Positions 11,775 through 24,181 of a stretch of 64,000 nucleotides of DNA are shown here, in pieces; the first letter of the stretch is position 1, and every line of letters starts with the position of its first letter. Under the pieces are notes generated by a model. It saw nothing but the letters and a program-made list of their open reading frames with translations. It did no database searches and had not been told where the DNA came from. Origin of the DNA: Xylocopa sonorina (taxonomy: Eukaryota > Arthropoda > Insecta > Hymenoptera > Apidae); assembly GCF_050948175.1 (NCBI RefSeq), contig NW_027490110.1, positions 1,054,001 through 1,118,000 of the forward strand, written 5' to 3'. A program made the translations under genes and the position numbers.

Positions 11775-13847
11775 ATGAAACATAGAAATGAGATGCGATA
11801 TCGCGTTTTAAGAATCATAAGAACTCTATTGCTACGATACGTAGACATCTGCAGACGCTATTTCCTTGCAAGGAAGTGTCGCATTTACATTCATTTGAAG
11901 TGTAGACAAGGAATATATAACACTTCGCAAATCATATTATATCTTACCATGAAACATAGAAATGAGATGCGATATCGCGTTTTAAGAAGCATTAGAACTC
12001 TATTGCTACTATACCTAGACATCTGCAAACGCTATTTCCTAGCGAGGAAGTGTCGCTTTCACATTCATTTGAAGTGTAGACGAGGAATACATAACCCTTC
12101 GCAAATCATATTATATCTTACCATGAAACATAGAAATGAGATGCGATATCGCGTTTTAAGAAGCATTAGAATGCTATCGCTACGATGCCTAGACATCTGC
12201 AGACACTATTTCCGAGCAAGGAAGTGTCGCAATTACATTCATTTGAAGTGTAGACGAGGAATACATACCACTTCGCAAATCATATTATATCTTACCATGA
12301 AACATAGAAATGAGATGCGATATCGCGTTTTAAGAAGCATTAGAACTCTATCGCTACGATACCTAGACATCTGCAGACACTATTTCCTAGCAAGGAAGTG
12401 CCGCATTTACATTCATTTGAAGTGTAGACGAGGAATATATAACACTTCGCAAATCATATTATATCTTACCATGAAACATAGAAATGAGATGCGATATCGC
12501 GTTTTAAGAAGCATTAGAACTCTATCGCTACGATACCTAGACATCTGCAGACACTATTTCCTAGCAAGGAAGTGCCGCATTTACATTCATTTGAAGTGTA
12601 GACGAGGAATACATGACACTTCGCAAATCATATTATATCTTACCGTGAAATATAGAAATGAGATGCGATATCGAGTTTTAAGAATCATAAAGACTCTATT
12701 GCTACGATACGTAGACACCTGCAATCGCTATTTCCTAGCGTGGAAGTGTGGCATTCACATTCATTTGAAGTGTAGACGAGGAATACATAACACTTCGCAA
12801 ATCATATTATATCTTACCATGAAACATAGAAATGTGATGCGATATCGCGTTTTAAGAAGCATTAGGAATCTATTGCTACGATACGTAGACATCTGCAAAC
12901 GCTATTTCTTTGCAAGGAAGTGTCGCATTTACATTCATTTGAAGTGTAGACGAGGAATACATAACACTTCGCAAATCATATTATATCTTACCATGAAACA
13001 TAGAAATGAGATGCGATATCGCGTTTTAAGAAGCATTAGAAATCTATTGCTACGATACGTAGACATCTGCAAACGCTATTTCCTTACAAGGAAGTTTCGC
13101 ATTTACATTCATTTGAAGTGTAGACGAGGAATGCATAACACTTCGCAAATCATATTATATCTTACCATGAAACATAGAATTGAGATGCGATATCGCGTTT
13201 TAAGAATCATAAGAACTCCATTGCTACGATACGTAGACATCTGCAAACGCTATTTCCTTGCAAGGAAGTGTCGCATTCACAATCATTTGGAGTGTAGACG
13301 AGGAATACATAACACTTCGCAAATCATATTATATCTTACCGTGAAATATAGAAATGAGATGCGATATCGTGTTTTAAGAAGCATAAGAACTCTATTGCTT
13401 CGATACGTAGACATCTGCAAACGCTATTTGCTTGCAAGGATGTGTCGCATTTACATTCATTTGAAGTGTAGACGAGGAATACATAACACTTCGCAAATCA
13501 TATTATATCTTACCATGAAACATAGAAATGAGATGCGATATCGCGTTTTAAGAATCATAAGACCTCTATTGCTACGATACGTAGTCATCTGCAAACGCTA
13601 TTTGCTTGCAAGGATGTGTCGCATTTACATTCATTTGAAGTGTAGACGAGGAATACATAACACTTCGCAAATCATATTATATCCTACCATGAAACATAGA
13701 AATGTGATGCGATATCGAGTTTTAAGAATCATAAAAACTCTATTGCTACGATACGTAGACATCTGCAAACGCTATTTCCTTGCAAGGAAGTGTCGCATTT
13801 ACATTCATTTGAATCGTAGACGTGGAATGCATAACACTTCGCAATGA
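11775..13847 (+). repeat. Block P, copy 1 (12 monomers, 2088 bp)
   Basis: Twelve distinguishable monomers, P1-P12. Markers in order: GACAAGG (P1); CTACTATACC and TAACCCTTCGC (P2); GATGCCTAGAC and TTCCGAGC (P3); GTGCCGC (P4, P5); GACACCTGCAATC (P6); TTCTTTGC (P7); TTCCTTACAAGG (P8); TCATTTGGAG (P9); GGATGTGTCGC (P10, P11); NRRRG-type closing end (P12). Monomers 1-12 read as one 690-codon open frame only because each is A-type. I reject this as a protein: the translation is 12 diverged copies of the monomer and differences change amino acids freely. Confidence 0.87.
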
Positions 13848-13862
13848 ATATTATATCTTATC

Positions 13863-14891
13863 ATGAAACATAGGAATGAGATGCGATATCGCGTTTTAAG
13901 AATCATAAAAACTCTATTGCTACGATACGTAGACATCTGCAAACGCTATTTCCTTGCAAGGAAGTGTCGCATTTACATTCATTTGAAGTGTAGACGAGGA
14001 ATACATAACACTTCGCAAAACATATTATATCTTACCGTGAAATATAGAAATGAGATGCGATATCGAGTTTTAAGAATCATAAAGAATCTATTGCTACGAT
14101 ACGTAGACATCTGCAAACGCTATTTCCTTGCTAGGAAGTTTCGCATTTACATTCATTTGAAGTGTAGACGAGGAATGCATAACACTTCGCAAATCATATT
14201 GTATCTTACCATGAAACATAGAATTGAGATGCGATATCGCGTTTTAAGAATCATAAGAATTCCATTGCTACGATACGTAGACATCTGCAAACGCTATTTC
14301 CTTGCAAGGAAGTGTCGCATTCACAATCATTTGGAGTGTAGACGAGGAATACATAACACTTCGCAAATCATATTATATCTTACCGTGAAATATAGAAATG
14401 AGATGCGATATCGTGTTTTAAGAAGCATAAGAACTCTATTGCTTCGATACGTAGACATCTGCAAACGCTATTTGCTTGCAAGGATGTGTCGCATTTACAT
14501 TCATTTGAAGTGTAGACGAGGAATACATAACACTTCGCAAATCATATTATATCTTACCATGAAACATAGAAATGAGATGCGATATCGCGTTTTAAGAATC
14601 ATAAGAACTCTATTGCTACGATACGTAGTCATCTGCAAACGCTATTTCCTAGCGAGGAAGTGTGGCATTCACATTCATTTGAAGTGTAGACGAGGAATAC
14701 ATAACACTTCGCAAATCATATTATATCTTACCATGGAACATAGAAATGAGATGCGATATCGCGTTTTAAGAATCATAAAAACTCTATTGCTACGATACGT
14801 AGACATCTGCAAACGCTATTTCCTTGCAAGGAAGTGTCGCATTTACATTCATTTGAATCGTAGACGTGGAATGCATAACACTTCGCAATGA
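13863..14891 (+). repeat. Block R, copy 1 (6 monomers)
   Basis: R1-R6 are marked by CGCAAAACATATT (R1), GCTAGGAAGTTTCGC (R2), AGAATTCCATTGC with TCATTTGGAG (R3), GGATGTGTCGC (R4), CGTAGTCATCTGC with GTGTGGCATTC (R5), and ACCATGGAACATAG with a B-type end (R6). Copies lie at 20998-21678 (two monomers lost by an R4/R6 join), 27956-28984, 34392-35420 and, in part, at the end of the fused block reaching 39422. Confidence 0.84.
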
Positions 14892-14961
14892 ATATTATAT
14901 CTTTTCATGAAACATAGATATGAAATGCAATATCTCGTTTTAAGAAGAAATTTGAACTCTA

Positions 14962-15240
14962 TTGCTACGATACCTAGACATCTGCAGACGATATTTCCTA
15001 GCAAGGAAGTGTCGCATTCACAATCATTTGGAGTGTAGACGAGGAATACATGACACTTCGCAAATCATGTTATATCTTACCATGAAATATAGAAATGAGA
15101 TGCGATATCGCGTTTTAAGAAGCATTAGAAATCTATTGCTACGATACGTAGACATCTGCAAACGCTATTTCCTTGCAAGGAAGTGTCGCATTTACATTCA
15201 TTTGAATCGTAGACGTGGAATGCATAACACTTCGCAATGA
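14962..15240 (+). repeat. Block S, copy 1, with +1 bp marker upstream
   Basis: Two monomers preceded by TTAAGAAGAAATTTGAAC, one base longer than the usual TTAAGAAGCATTTGAAC. The linked variant ATATCTTTTCATG lies just before. Copies are at 21749-22027, 29055-29333 and 39493-39771, all with the same insertion (about 14945, 21732, 29040 and 39479). S also carries CAGACGATATTTCC and TCATTTGGAG with CATGACACTTCGC. Confidence 0.86.
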
Positions 15241-16299
15241 ATATTATATCTTATCATGAAACATAGATATGAGATGCAATATCTCGTTTTAAGAAGCATT
15301 TGAACTCTATTGCTACGATACCTAGACATCTGCAGACGCTATTTCCTAGCAAGGAAGTGTCGCATTTACATTCATTTGAAGTGTAGACGAGAAATACATG
15401 ACACTTCGCAAATCATGTTATATCTTACCATGAAATATAGAAATGAGATGCGATATCGCGTTTTAAGAAGCATTAGAAAGCTAATGCTACGATACGTAGA
15501 CATCTGCAAACGCTATTTCCTAGCGAGGAAGTATCGCATTCACATTCATTTGAAGTGTAGACGAGGAATACATAACACTTCGCAAATCATATTATATCTT
15601 ACCATGAAACATAGAAATGAGATGCGATATCGCGTTATAAGAAGCATTAGAAATCTATTGCTACGATACGTAGACATCTGCAAACGCTATTTCCTTGCTA
15701 GGAAGTTTCGCATTTACATTCATTTGAAGTGTAGACGAGGAATACATAACACTTCGCAAATCATGTTATATCTTACCATGAAACATAGAAATGAGATGCG
15801 ATATCGCGTTTTAAGAAGCATTAGAACTCTATTGCTACGATACCTAGACATCTGCAAACGCTATTTCCTTGCAAGGAAGTGTCGTATTTACATTCATTTG
15901 AATCGTAGACGAGGAATGCATAACACTTCGCAGTGAATATTATATCTTATCATGAAACATAGAAATGCGATGCGATATCGCGTTTTAAGGATCATAAGAA
16001 CCCTATTGCTACGATACCTAGACATCTGCAGACACTATTTCCTATCAAGGAAGTGTCGCAATTACATTCATTTGAAGTGTAGACAAGGAATATATAACAC
16101 TTCGCAAATCATATTATATCTTACCATGAAACATAGAAATGAGATGCGATATCGCGTTTTAAGAAGCATTAGAACTCTATTGCTACGATACCTAGACATC
16201 TGCAAACGCTATTTCCTTGCAAGGAAGTGTCGTATTTACATTCATTTGAATCGTAGACGAGGAATGCATAACACTTCGCAATGAATATTATATCTTATC

Positions 16300-19200
16300 A
16301 TGAAACATAGAAATGAGATGCGATATCGCGTTTTAAGAATCATAAGAACTCTATTGCTACGATACGTAGACATCTGCAGACGCTATTTCCTTGCAAGGAA
16401 GTGTCGCATTTACATTCATTTGAAGTGTAGACAAGGAATATATAACACTTCGCAAATCATATTATATCTTACCATGAAACATAGAAATGAGATGCGATAT
16501 CGCGTTTTAAGAAGCATTAGAACTCTATTGCTACTATACCTAGACATCTGCAAACGCTATTTCCTAGCGAGGAAGTGTCGCTTTCACATTCATTTGAAGT
16601 GTAGACGAGGAATACATAACCCTTCGCAAATCATATTATATCTTACCATGAAACATAGAAATGAGATGCGATATCGCGTTTTAAGAAGCATTAGAATGCT
16701 ATCGCTACGATGCCTAGACATCTGCAGACACTATTTCCGAGCAAGGAAGTGTCGCAATTACATTCATTTGAAGTGTAGACGAGGAATACATACCACTTCG
16801 CAAATCATATTATATCTTACCATGAAACATAGAAATGAGATGCGATATCGCGTTTTAAGAAGCATTAGAACTCTATCGCTACGATACCTAGACATCTGCA
16901 GACACTATTTCCTAGCAAGGAAGTGCCGCATTTACATTCATTTGAAGTGTAGACGAGGAATATATAACACTTCGCAAATCATATTATATCTTACCATGAA
17001 ACATAGAAATGAGATGCGATATCGCGTTTTAAGAAGCATTAGAACTCTATCGCTACGATACCTAGACATCTGCAGACACTATTTCCTAGCAAGGAAGTGC
17101 CGCATTTACATTCATTTGAAGTGTAGACGAGGAATACATGACACTTCGCAAATCATATTATATCTTACCGTGAAATATAGAAATGAGATGCGATATCGAG
17201 TTTTAAGAATCATAAAGACTCTATTGCTACGATACGTAGACACCTGCAATCGCTATTTCCTAGCGTGGAAGTGTGGCATTCACATTCATTTGAAGTGTAG
17301 ACGAGGAATACATAACACTTCGCAAATCATATTATATCTTACCATGGATCATAGAAATGTGATGCGATATCGCGTTTTAAGAAGCATTAGGAATCTATTG
17401 CTACGATACGTAGACATCTGCAAACGCTATTTCTTTGCAAGGAAGTGTCGCATTTACATTCATTTGAAGTGTAGACGAGGAATACATAACACTTCGCAAA
17501 TCATATTATATCTTACCATGAAACATAGAAATGAGATGCGATATCGCGTTTTAAGAAGCATTAGAAATCTATTGCTACGATACGTAGACATCTGCAAACG
17601 CTATTTCCTTACAAGGAAGTTTCGCATTTACATTCATTTGAAGTGTAGACGAGGAATGCATAACACTTCGCAAATCATATTATATCTTACCATGAAACAT
17701 AGAATTGAGATACGATATCGCGTTTTAAGAATCATAAGAACTCCATTGCTACGATACGTAGACATCTGCAAACGCTATTTCCTTGCAAGGAAGTGTCGCA
17801 TTCACAATCATTTGGAGTGTAGACGAGGAATATATAACACTTCGCAAATCATATTATATCTTACCATGAAACATAGAAATGAGATGCGATATCGCGTTTT
17901 AAGAAGCATTAGAACTCTATTGCTACTATACCTAGACATCTGCAAACGCTATTTCCTAGCGAGGAAGTGTCGCTTTCACATTCATTTGAAGTGTAGACGA
18001 GGAATACATAACCCTTCGCAAATCATATTATATCTTACCATGAAACATAGAAATGAGATGCGATATCGCGTTTTAAGAAGCATTAGAATGCTATCGCTAC
18101 GATGCCTAGACATCTGCAGACACTATTTCCGAGCAAGGAAGTGTCGCAATTACATTCATTTGAAGTGTAGACGAGGAATACATACCACTTCGCAAATCAT
18201 ATTATATCTTACCATGAAACATAGAAATGAGATGCGATATCGCGTTTTAAGAAGCATTAGAACTCTATCGCTACGATACCTAGACATCTGCAGACACTAT
18301 TTCCTAGCAAGGAAGTGCCGCATTTACATTCATTTGAAGTGTAGACGAGGAATATATAACACTTCGCAAATCATATTATATCTTACCATGAAACATAGAA
18401 ATGAGATGCGATATCGCGTTTTAAGAAGCATTAGAACTCTATCGCTACGATACCTAGACATCTGCAGACACTATTTCCTAGCAAGGAAGTGCCGCATTTA
18501 CATTCATTTGAAGTGTAGACGAGGAATACATGACACTTCGCAAATCATATTATATCTTACCGTGAAATATAGAAATGAGATGCGATATCGAGTTTTAAGA
18601 ATCATAAAGACTCTATTGCTACGATACGTAGACACCTGCAATCGCTATTTCCTAGCGTGGAAGTGTGGCATTCACATTCATTTGAAGTGTAGACGAGGAA
18701 TACATAACACTTCGCAAATCATATTATATCTTACCATGGATCATAGAAATGTGATGCGATATCGCGTTTTAAGAAGCATTAGGAATCTATTGCTACGATA
18801 CGTAGACATCTGCAAACGCTATTTCTTTGCAAGGAAGTGTCGCATTTACATTCATTTGAAGTGTAGACGAGGAATACATAACACTTCGCAAATCATATTA
18901 TATCTTACCATGAAACATAGAAATGAGATGCGATATCGCGTTTTAAGAAGCATTAGAAATCTATTGCTACGATACGTAGACATCTGCAAACGCTATTTCC
19001 TTACAAGGAAGTTTCGCATTTACATTCATTTGAAGTGTAGACGAGGAATGCATAACACTTCGCAAATCATATTATATCTTACCATGAAACATAGAATTGA
19101 GATACGATATCGCGTTTTAAGAATCATAAGAACTCCATTGCTACGATACGTAGACATCTGCAAACGCTATTTCCTTGCAAGGAAGTGTCGCATTCACAAT

Positions 19201-19764
19201 CATTTGGAGTGTAGACGAGGAATACATAACACTTCGCAAATCATATTATATCTTACCGTGAAATATAGAAATGAGATGCGATATCGTGTTTTAAGAAGCA
19301 TAAGAACTCTATTGCTTCGATACGTAGACATCTGCAAACGCTATTTGCTTGCAAGGATGTGTCGCATTTACATTCATTTGAAGTGTAGACGAGGAATACA
19401 TAACACTTCGCAAATCATATTATATCTTACCATGAAACATAGAAATGAGATGCGATATCGCGTTTTAAGAATCATAAGACCTCTATTGCTACGATACGTA
19501 GTCATCTGCAAACGCTATTTGCTTGCAAGGATGTGTCGCATTTACATTCATTTGAAGTGTAGACGAGGAATACATAACACTTCGCAAATCATATTATATC
19601 CTACCATGAAACATAGAAATGTGATGCGATATCGAGTTTTAAGAATCATAAAAACTCTATTGCTACGATACGTAGACATCTGCAAACGCTATTTCCTTGC
19701 AAGGAAGTGTCGCATTTACATTCAATTGAATCGTAGACGTGAAATGCATAACACTTCGCAATGA
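16300..19764 (+). repeat. Block P, copy 2, with internal 8-monomer duplication
   Basis: Twenty monomers in the order P1-P9, P2-P9, P10-P12. The join is a P9/P1 hybrid monomer at about 17826, where TCATTTGGAGTG (P9) is followed by GAATATATAAC (P1). The duplicated units are 16434-17825 and 17826-19217, 1392 bp each. Both carry the otherwise unseen ACCATGGATCATAG (at 17344 and 18736) and GAGATACGATATC, so the duplication came after those mutations. This gives the longest open frame of the window (1154 codons), which is an artefact of the repeat. Confidence 0.88.
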
Positions 19765-19779
19765 ATATTATATCTTATC

Positions 19780-20982
19780 ATGAAACATAGGAATGAGATG
19801 CGATATCGCGTTTTAAGAATCATAAAAACTCTATTGCTACGATACGTAGACATCTGCAAACGCTATTTCCTTGCAAGGAAGTGTCGCATTTACATTCATT
19901 TGAATCGTAGACGAGGAATACATAACACTTCGCAAATCATATTATATCTTACCATGAAACATAGAAATGTGATGCGATATCGCGTTTTAAGAAGCATTAG
20001 GAATCTATTGCTACGATACGTAGACATCTGCAAACGCTATTTCTTTGCAAGGAAGTGTCGCATTTACATTCATTTGAAGTGTAGACGAGGAATACATAAC
20101 ACTTCGCAAATCATATTATATCTTACCATGAAACATAGAAATGAGATGCGATATCGCGTTTTAAGAAGCATTAGAAATCTATTGCTACGATACGTAGACA
20201 TCTGCAAACGCTATTTCCTTACAAGGAAGTTTCGCATTTACATTCATTTGAAGTGTAGACGAGGAATGCATAACACTTCGCAAATCATATTATATCTTAC
20301 CATGAAACATAGAATTGAGATGCGATATCGCGTTTTAAGAATCATAAGAACTCCATTGCTACGATACGTAGACATCTGCAAACGCTATTTCGTTGCAAGG
20401 AAGTGTCGCATTCACAATCATTTGGAGTGTAGACGAGGAATACATAACACTTCGCAAATCATATTATATCTTACCGTGAAATATAGAAATGAGATGCGAT
20501 ATCGTGTTTTAAGAAGCATAAGAACTCTATTGCTTCGATACGTAGACATCTGCAAACGCTATTTGCTTGCAAGGATGTGTCGCATTTACATTCATTTGAA
20601 GTGTAGACGAGGAATACATAACACTTCGCAAATCATATTATATCTTACCATGAAACATAGAAATGAGATGCGATATCGCGTTTTAAGGATCATAAGACCT
20701 CTTTTGCTACGATACGTAGTCATCTGCAAACGCTATTTGCTTGCAAGGATGTGTCGCATTTACATTCATTTGAAGTGTAGACGAGGAATACATAACACTT
20801 CGCAAATCATATTATATCCTACCATGAAACATAGAAATGTGATGCGATATCGAGTTTTAAGAATCATAAAAACTCTATTGCTACGATACGTAGACATCTG
20901 CAAACGCTATTTCCTTGCAAGGAAGTGTCGCATTTACATTCATTTGAATCGTAGACGTGGAATGCATAACACTTCGCAATGA
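19780..20982 (+). repeat. Block Q, copy 2 (7-monomer duplicate of P7-P12)
   Basis: A hybrid monomer (R1-like left part, AATCGTAGACGAGG, then a GAATACATAAC right part) is followed by a second set of P7-P12. Q is thus a 1218-bp tandem duplication made by unequal exchange. It is present in copies 2, 3 and, fused, 5; it is absent in copies 1 and 4. This copy has private changes TTCGTTGCAAGG (about 20390) and CTTTTGCTACG (about 20701). Confidence 0.83.
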
Positions 20983-21922
20983 ATATTATATCTTATCATG
21001 AAACATAGGAATGAGATGCGATATCGCGTTTTAAGAATCATAAAAACTCTATTGCTACGATACGTAGACATCTGCAAACGCTATTTCCTTGCAAGGAAGT
21101 GTCGCATTTACATTCATTTGAAGTGTAGACGAGGAATACATAACACTTCGCAAAACATATTATATCTTACCGTGAAATATAGAAATGAGATGCGATATCG
21201 AGTTTTAAGAATCATAAAGAATCTATTGCTACGATACGTAGACATCTGCAAACGCTATTTCCTTGCTAGGAAGTTTCGCATTTACATTCATTTGAAGTGT
21301 AGACGAGGAATGCATAACACTTCGCAAATCATATTGTATCTTACCATGAAACATAGAATTGAGATGCGATATCGCGTTTTAAGAATCATAAGAATTCCAT
21401 TGCTACGATACGTAGACATCTGCAAACGCTATTTCCTTGCAAGGAAGTGTCGCATTCACAATCATTTGGAGTGTAGACGAGGAATACATAACACTTCGCA
21501 AATCATATTATATCTTACCGTGAAATATAGAAATGAGATGCGATATCGCGTTTTAAGAATCATAAAAACTCTATTGCTACGATACGTAGACATCTGCAAA
21601 CGCTATTTCCTTGCAAGGAAGTGTCGCATTTACATTCATTTGAATCGTAGACGTGGAATGCATAACACTTCGCAATGAATATTATATCTTTTCATGAAAC
21701 ATAGATATGAAATGCAATATCTCGTTTTAAGAAGAAATTTGAACTCTATTGCTACGATACCTAGACATCTGCAGACGATATTTCCTAGCAAGGAAGTGTC
21801 GCATTCACAATCATTTGGAGTGTAGACGAGGAATACATGACACTTCGCAAATCATGTTATATCTTACCATGAAATATAGAAATGAGATGCGATATCGCGT
21901 TTTAAGAAGCATTAGAAATCTA

Positions 21923-22096
21923 TTGCTACGATACGTAGACATCTGCAAACGCTATTTCCTTGCAAGGAAGTGTCGCATTTACATTCATTTGAATCGTAGA
22001 CGTGGAATGCATAACACTTCGCAATGAATATTATATCTTATCATGAAACATAGATATGAGATGCAATATCTCGTTTTAAGAAGCATTTGAACTCTA
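21923..22096 (+). repeat. Reference B-type (frame-closing) monomer
   Basis: This is a complete 174-bp unit of the second class. Its diagnostic sites are AATCGTAGACG (from 71), GGAATGCAT (82-90), CTTCGCAATGAATATT (TGA stop), CTTATCATG in place of CTTACCATG, GATATGAGATGCAATATCTCG and AGCATTTGAACTC (a second TGA). B monomers occur singly among runs of A monomers and mark most block ends in the higher-order repeat. Because they are recurrent and share many linked changes, they are an old subfamily and not independent decay products. Some B monomers, such as the last one of block P, carry only the left-hand diagnostic changes and revert to A-type sequence at about position 131. Confidence 0.93.
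22058..22072. repeat. B-type dyad GAGAT-GCAAT-ATCTC
   Basis: At monomer positions 136-150 the B-type unit has lost GCGATATCGC but carries a different inverted repeat with 5-bp arms around a 5-bp centre. Two substitutions relative to type A, at positions 143 and 149, account for the switch. The GAGATGTAATATCTC variant (for example near 5880 and 24143) keeps the arms; the GAAATGCAATATCTC variant (for example near 10225) breaks one pair. Confidence 0.7.
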
Positions 22097-22897
22097 TTGC
22101 TACGATACCTAGACATCTGCAGACGCTATTTCCTAGCAAGGAAGTGTCGCATTTACATTCATTTGAAGTGTAGACGAGAAATACATGACACTTCGCAAAT
22201 CATGTTATATCTTACCATGAAATATAGAAATGAGATGCGATATCGCGTTTTAAGAAGCATTAGAAAGCTAATGCTACGATACGTAGACATCTGCAAACGC
22301 TATTTCCTAGCGAGGAAGTATCGCATTCACATTCATTTGAAGTGTAGACGAGGAATACATAACACTTCGCAAATCATATTATATCTTACCATGAAACATA
22401 GAAATGAGATGCGATATCGCGTTACAAGAAGCATTAGAAATCTATTGCTACGATACGTAGACATCTGCAAACGCTATTTCCTTGCTAGGAAGTTTCGCAT
22501 TTACATTCATTTGAAGTGTAGACGAGGAATGCATAACACTTCGCAAATCGTATTGTATCTTACCATGAAACATAGAATTGAGATGCGATATCGCGTTTTA
22601 AGAATCATAAGAACTCCATTGCTACGATACGTAGACATCTGCAAACGCTATTTCCTTGCAAGGAAGTGTCGCATTCACAATCATTTGGAGTGTAGACGAG
22701 GAATACATAACACTTCGCAAATCATATTATATCTTACCGTGAAATATAGAAATGAGATGCGAAATCGAGTTTTAAGAATCATAAAAACTCTATTGCTACG
22801 ATACGTAGACATCTGCAAACGCTATTTCCTTGCAAGGAAGTGTCGCATTTACATTCATTTGAATCGTAGACGAGGAATGCATAACACTTCGCAATGA
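22097..22897 (+). repeat. Block T (5 monomers); copies at 29403 and 39841
   Basis: Markers are GACGAGAAATACATGAC, GAAAGCTAATGC, GTTACAAGAAGC (about 22421), GCAAATCGTATTGTATC and GCGAAATCGAG. Full copies lie at 29403-30203 and 39841-40641. Translations of the 22097 and 39841 copies are identical over 266 codons, and the 29403 copy differs at one. A shortened form at 15310-15936 has GTTATAAG at the marker site. Confidence 0.85.
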
Positions 22898-22912
22898 ATA
22901 TTATATCTTACC

Positions 22913-23419
22913 ATGAAACATAGAAATGAGATGCGATATCGCGTTTCAAGAATCATAAGAACTCTATTGCTTCGATACGTAGACATCTGCAAACGCTATT
23001 TGCCTGCAAGGAAGTGTCGCATTTACATTCATTTGAAGTGTAGACGAGGAATACATAACACTTCGCAAATCATATTATATCTTACCATGAAACATAGAAA
23101 TGCGATGCGATATCGCGTTTTAAGGATCATAAGAACTCTATTGCTACGATACCTAGATATCTGCAGACACTATTTCCTATCAAGGAAGTGTCGCAATTAC
23201 ATTCATTTGAAGTGTAGACGAGGAATACATAACACTTCGCAAATCATATTATATCTTACCATGAAACATAGAAATGAGATGCGATATCGCGTTTTAAGAA
23301 GCTTTAGAAAGCTATTGCTTCGGTACGTAGACATCTGCAAACGCTATTTCCTTGCAAGGAAGTGTCGCATTTGCATTCATTTGAATCGTAGACGAGGAAT
23401 GCATAACACTTCGCAATGA
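22913..23419 (+). repeat. Block U (3 monomers); copies at 30219 and 40657
   Basis: Markers are CGCGTTTCAAG, TTTGCCTGCAAGG, AATGCGATGCG, CCTAGATATCTGC, GAAGCTTTAGAAAGC and CTTCGGTACG, closed by a GCATTTGCATTC B monomer. The three copies, 22913-23419, 30219-30725 and 40657-41163, have identical conceptual translations. Relatives without the private GATATC and CGGTACG changes recur in the right section at 45004, 48484, 52660, 53878, 56482 and 59263, and in the left section at about 3432. Confidence 0.85.
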
Positions 23420-23488
23420 ATATTATATCTTATCATGAAACATAGATATGAGATGCAATATCTCGCTTTAAGAAGCAATTGAACTCTA

Positions 23489-24112
23489 TTGCTACGATAC
23501 CTAGACATCTGCAGACGCTATTTCCTAGCAAGGAAGTGTCGCATTTACATTCATTTGAAGTGTAGACGAGAAATACATGACACTTCGCAAATCATGTTAT
23601 ATCTTACCATGAAAGATAGAAATGAGATGCGATATCGCGTTTTAAGCATTAGAAAGCTAATGCTACGATACGTAGACATCTGCAAACGCTATTTCCTAGC
23701 GAGGAAGTATCGCATTCACATTCATTTGAAGTGTAGACGAGGAATACATAACACTTCGCAAATCATATTATATCTTACCATGAAACATAGAAATGAGATG
23801 CGATATCGCGTTTTAAGAATCATAAAGACTCTATTGCTACGATACGTAGACACCTGCAATCGCTATTTCCTAGCGCGGAAGTGTGGCATTCACATTCATT
23901 TGAAGTGTAGACGAGGAATACATAACACTTCGCAAATCATATTATATCTTACCATGAAACATAGTAATGGGATGCGATATCGCGTTTTAAGAATCATAAA
24001 AACTCTATCGCTACGATACGTAGACATCTGCAAACGCTATTTCCTTTCAAGGAAGTGCCGACCTTACATTCATTTGAATCGTAGGCGAGGAATGCTTAAC
24101 ACTTCGCAATGA
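23489..24112 (+). repeat. Block V with -3 bp marker; copies at 30795, 41233
   Basis: Four monomers. The first has GAAAGATAGAAATG and then TTTTAAGCATTAG, three bases short of TTTTAAGAAGCATTAG. The third has GACACCTGCAATC with CTAGCGCGGAAG, and the last has TTCCTTTCAAGG, GTGCCGACC and GTAGGCGAGG. Copies are 30795-31418 and 41233-41856. The -3 monomer, always linked to GAAAGATA(G/A)AAATG, also occurs at about 4161, 7986, 9201, 54603, 55301, 57211 and 59992. Confidence 0.86.
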
Positions 24113-24181
24113 ATATTATATCTTGTCATGAAACATAGATATGAGATGTAATATCTCGTTTCAAGAAGCATTTGAACTCTA

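Larger units (their letters stand above)
11064..15936 (+). repeat. HOR copy 1: N O P R S T'
   Basis: First copy of the large higher-order repeat. It holds N (11064-11426), O (11427-11759), P (11775-13847), R (13863-14891), S (14962-15240) and a shortened T' (15310-15936). Block Q is absent between P and R. T' follows block T for about two and a half monomers, then switches to the end of block W, so the rest of T and all of U and V are missing. From O to the next O is 4525 bp, or 26 x 174 plus the +1 indel of S. T' keeps GTTATAAGAAGC at about 15635, an intermediate state of a site that reads GTTACAAGAAGC in copies 2, 3 and 5. Confidence 0.85.

Noticed and set aside
16300..19764. 1154-codon open frame, and other 300-690-codon frames, as protein-coding genes
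   Set aside because: They are runs of A-type satellite monomers read in the one open frame. Starts and stops fall wherever B-type monomers or indels lie, differences between units alter amino acids freely, and there is no gene-like context.
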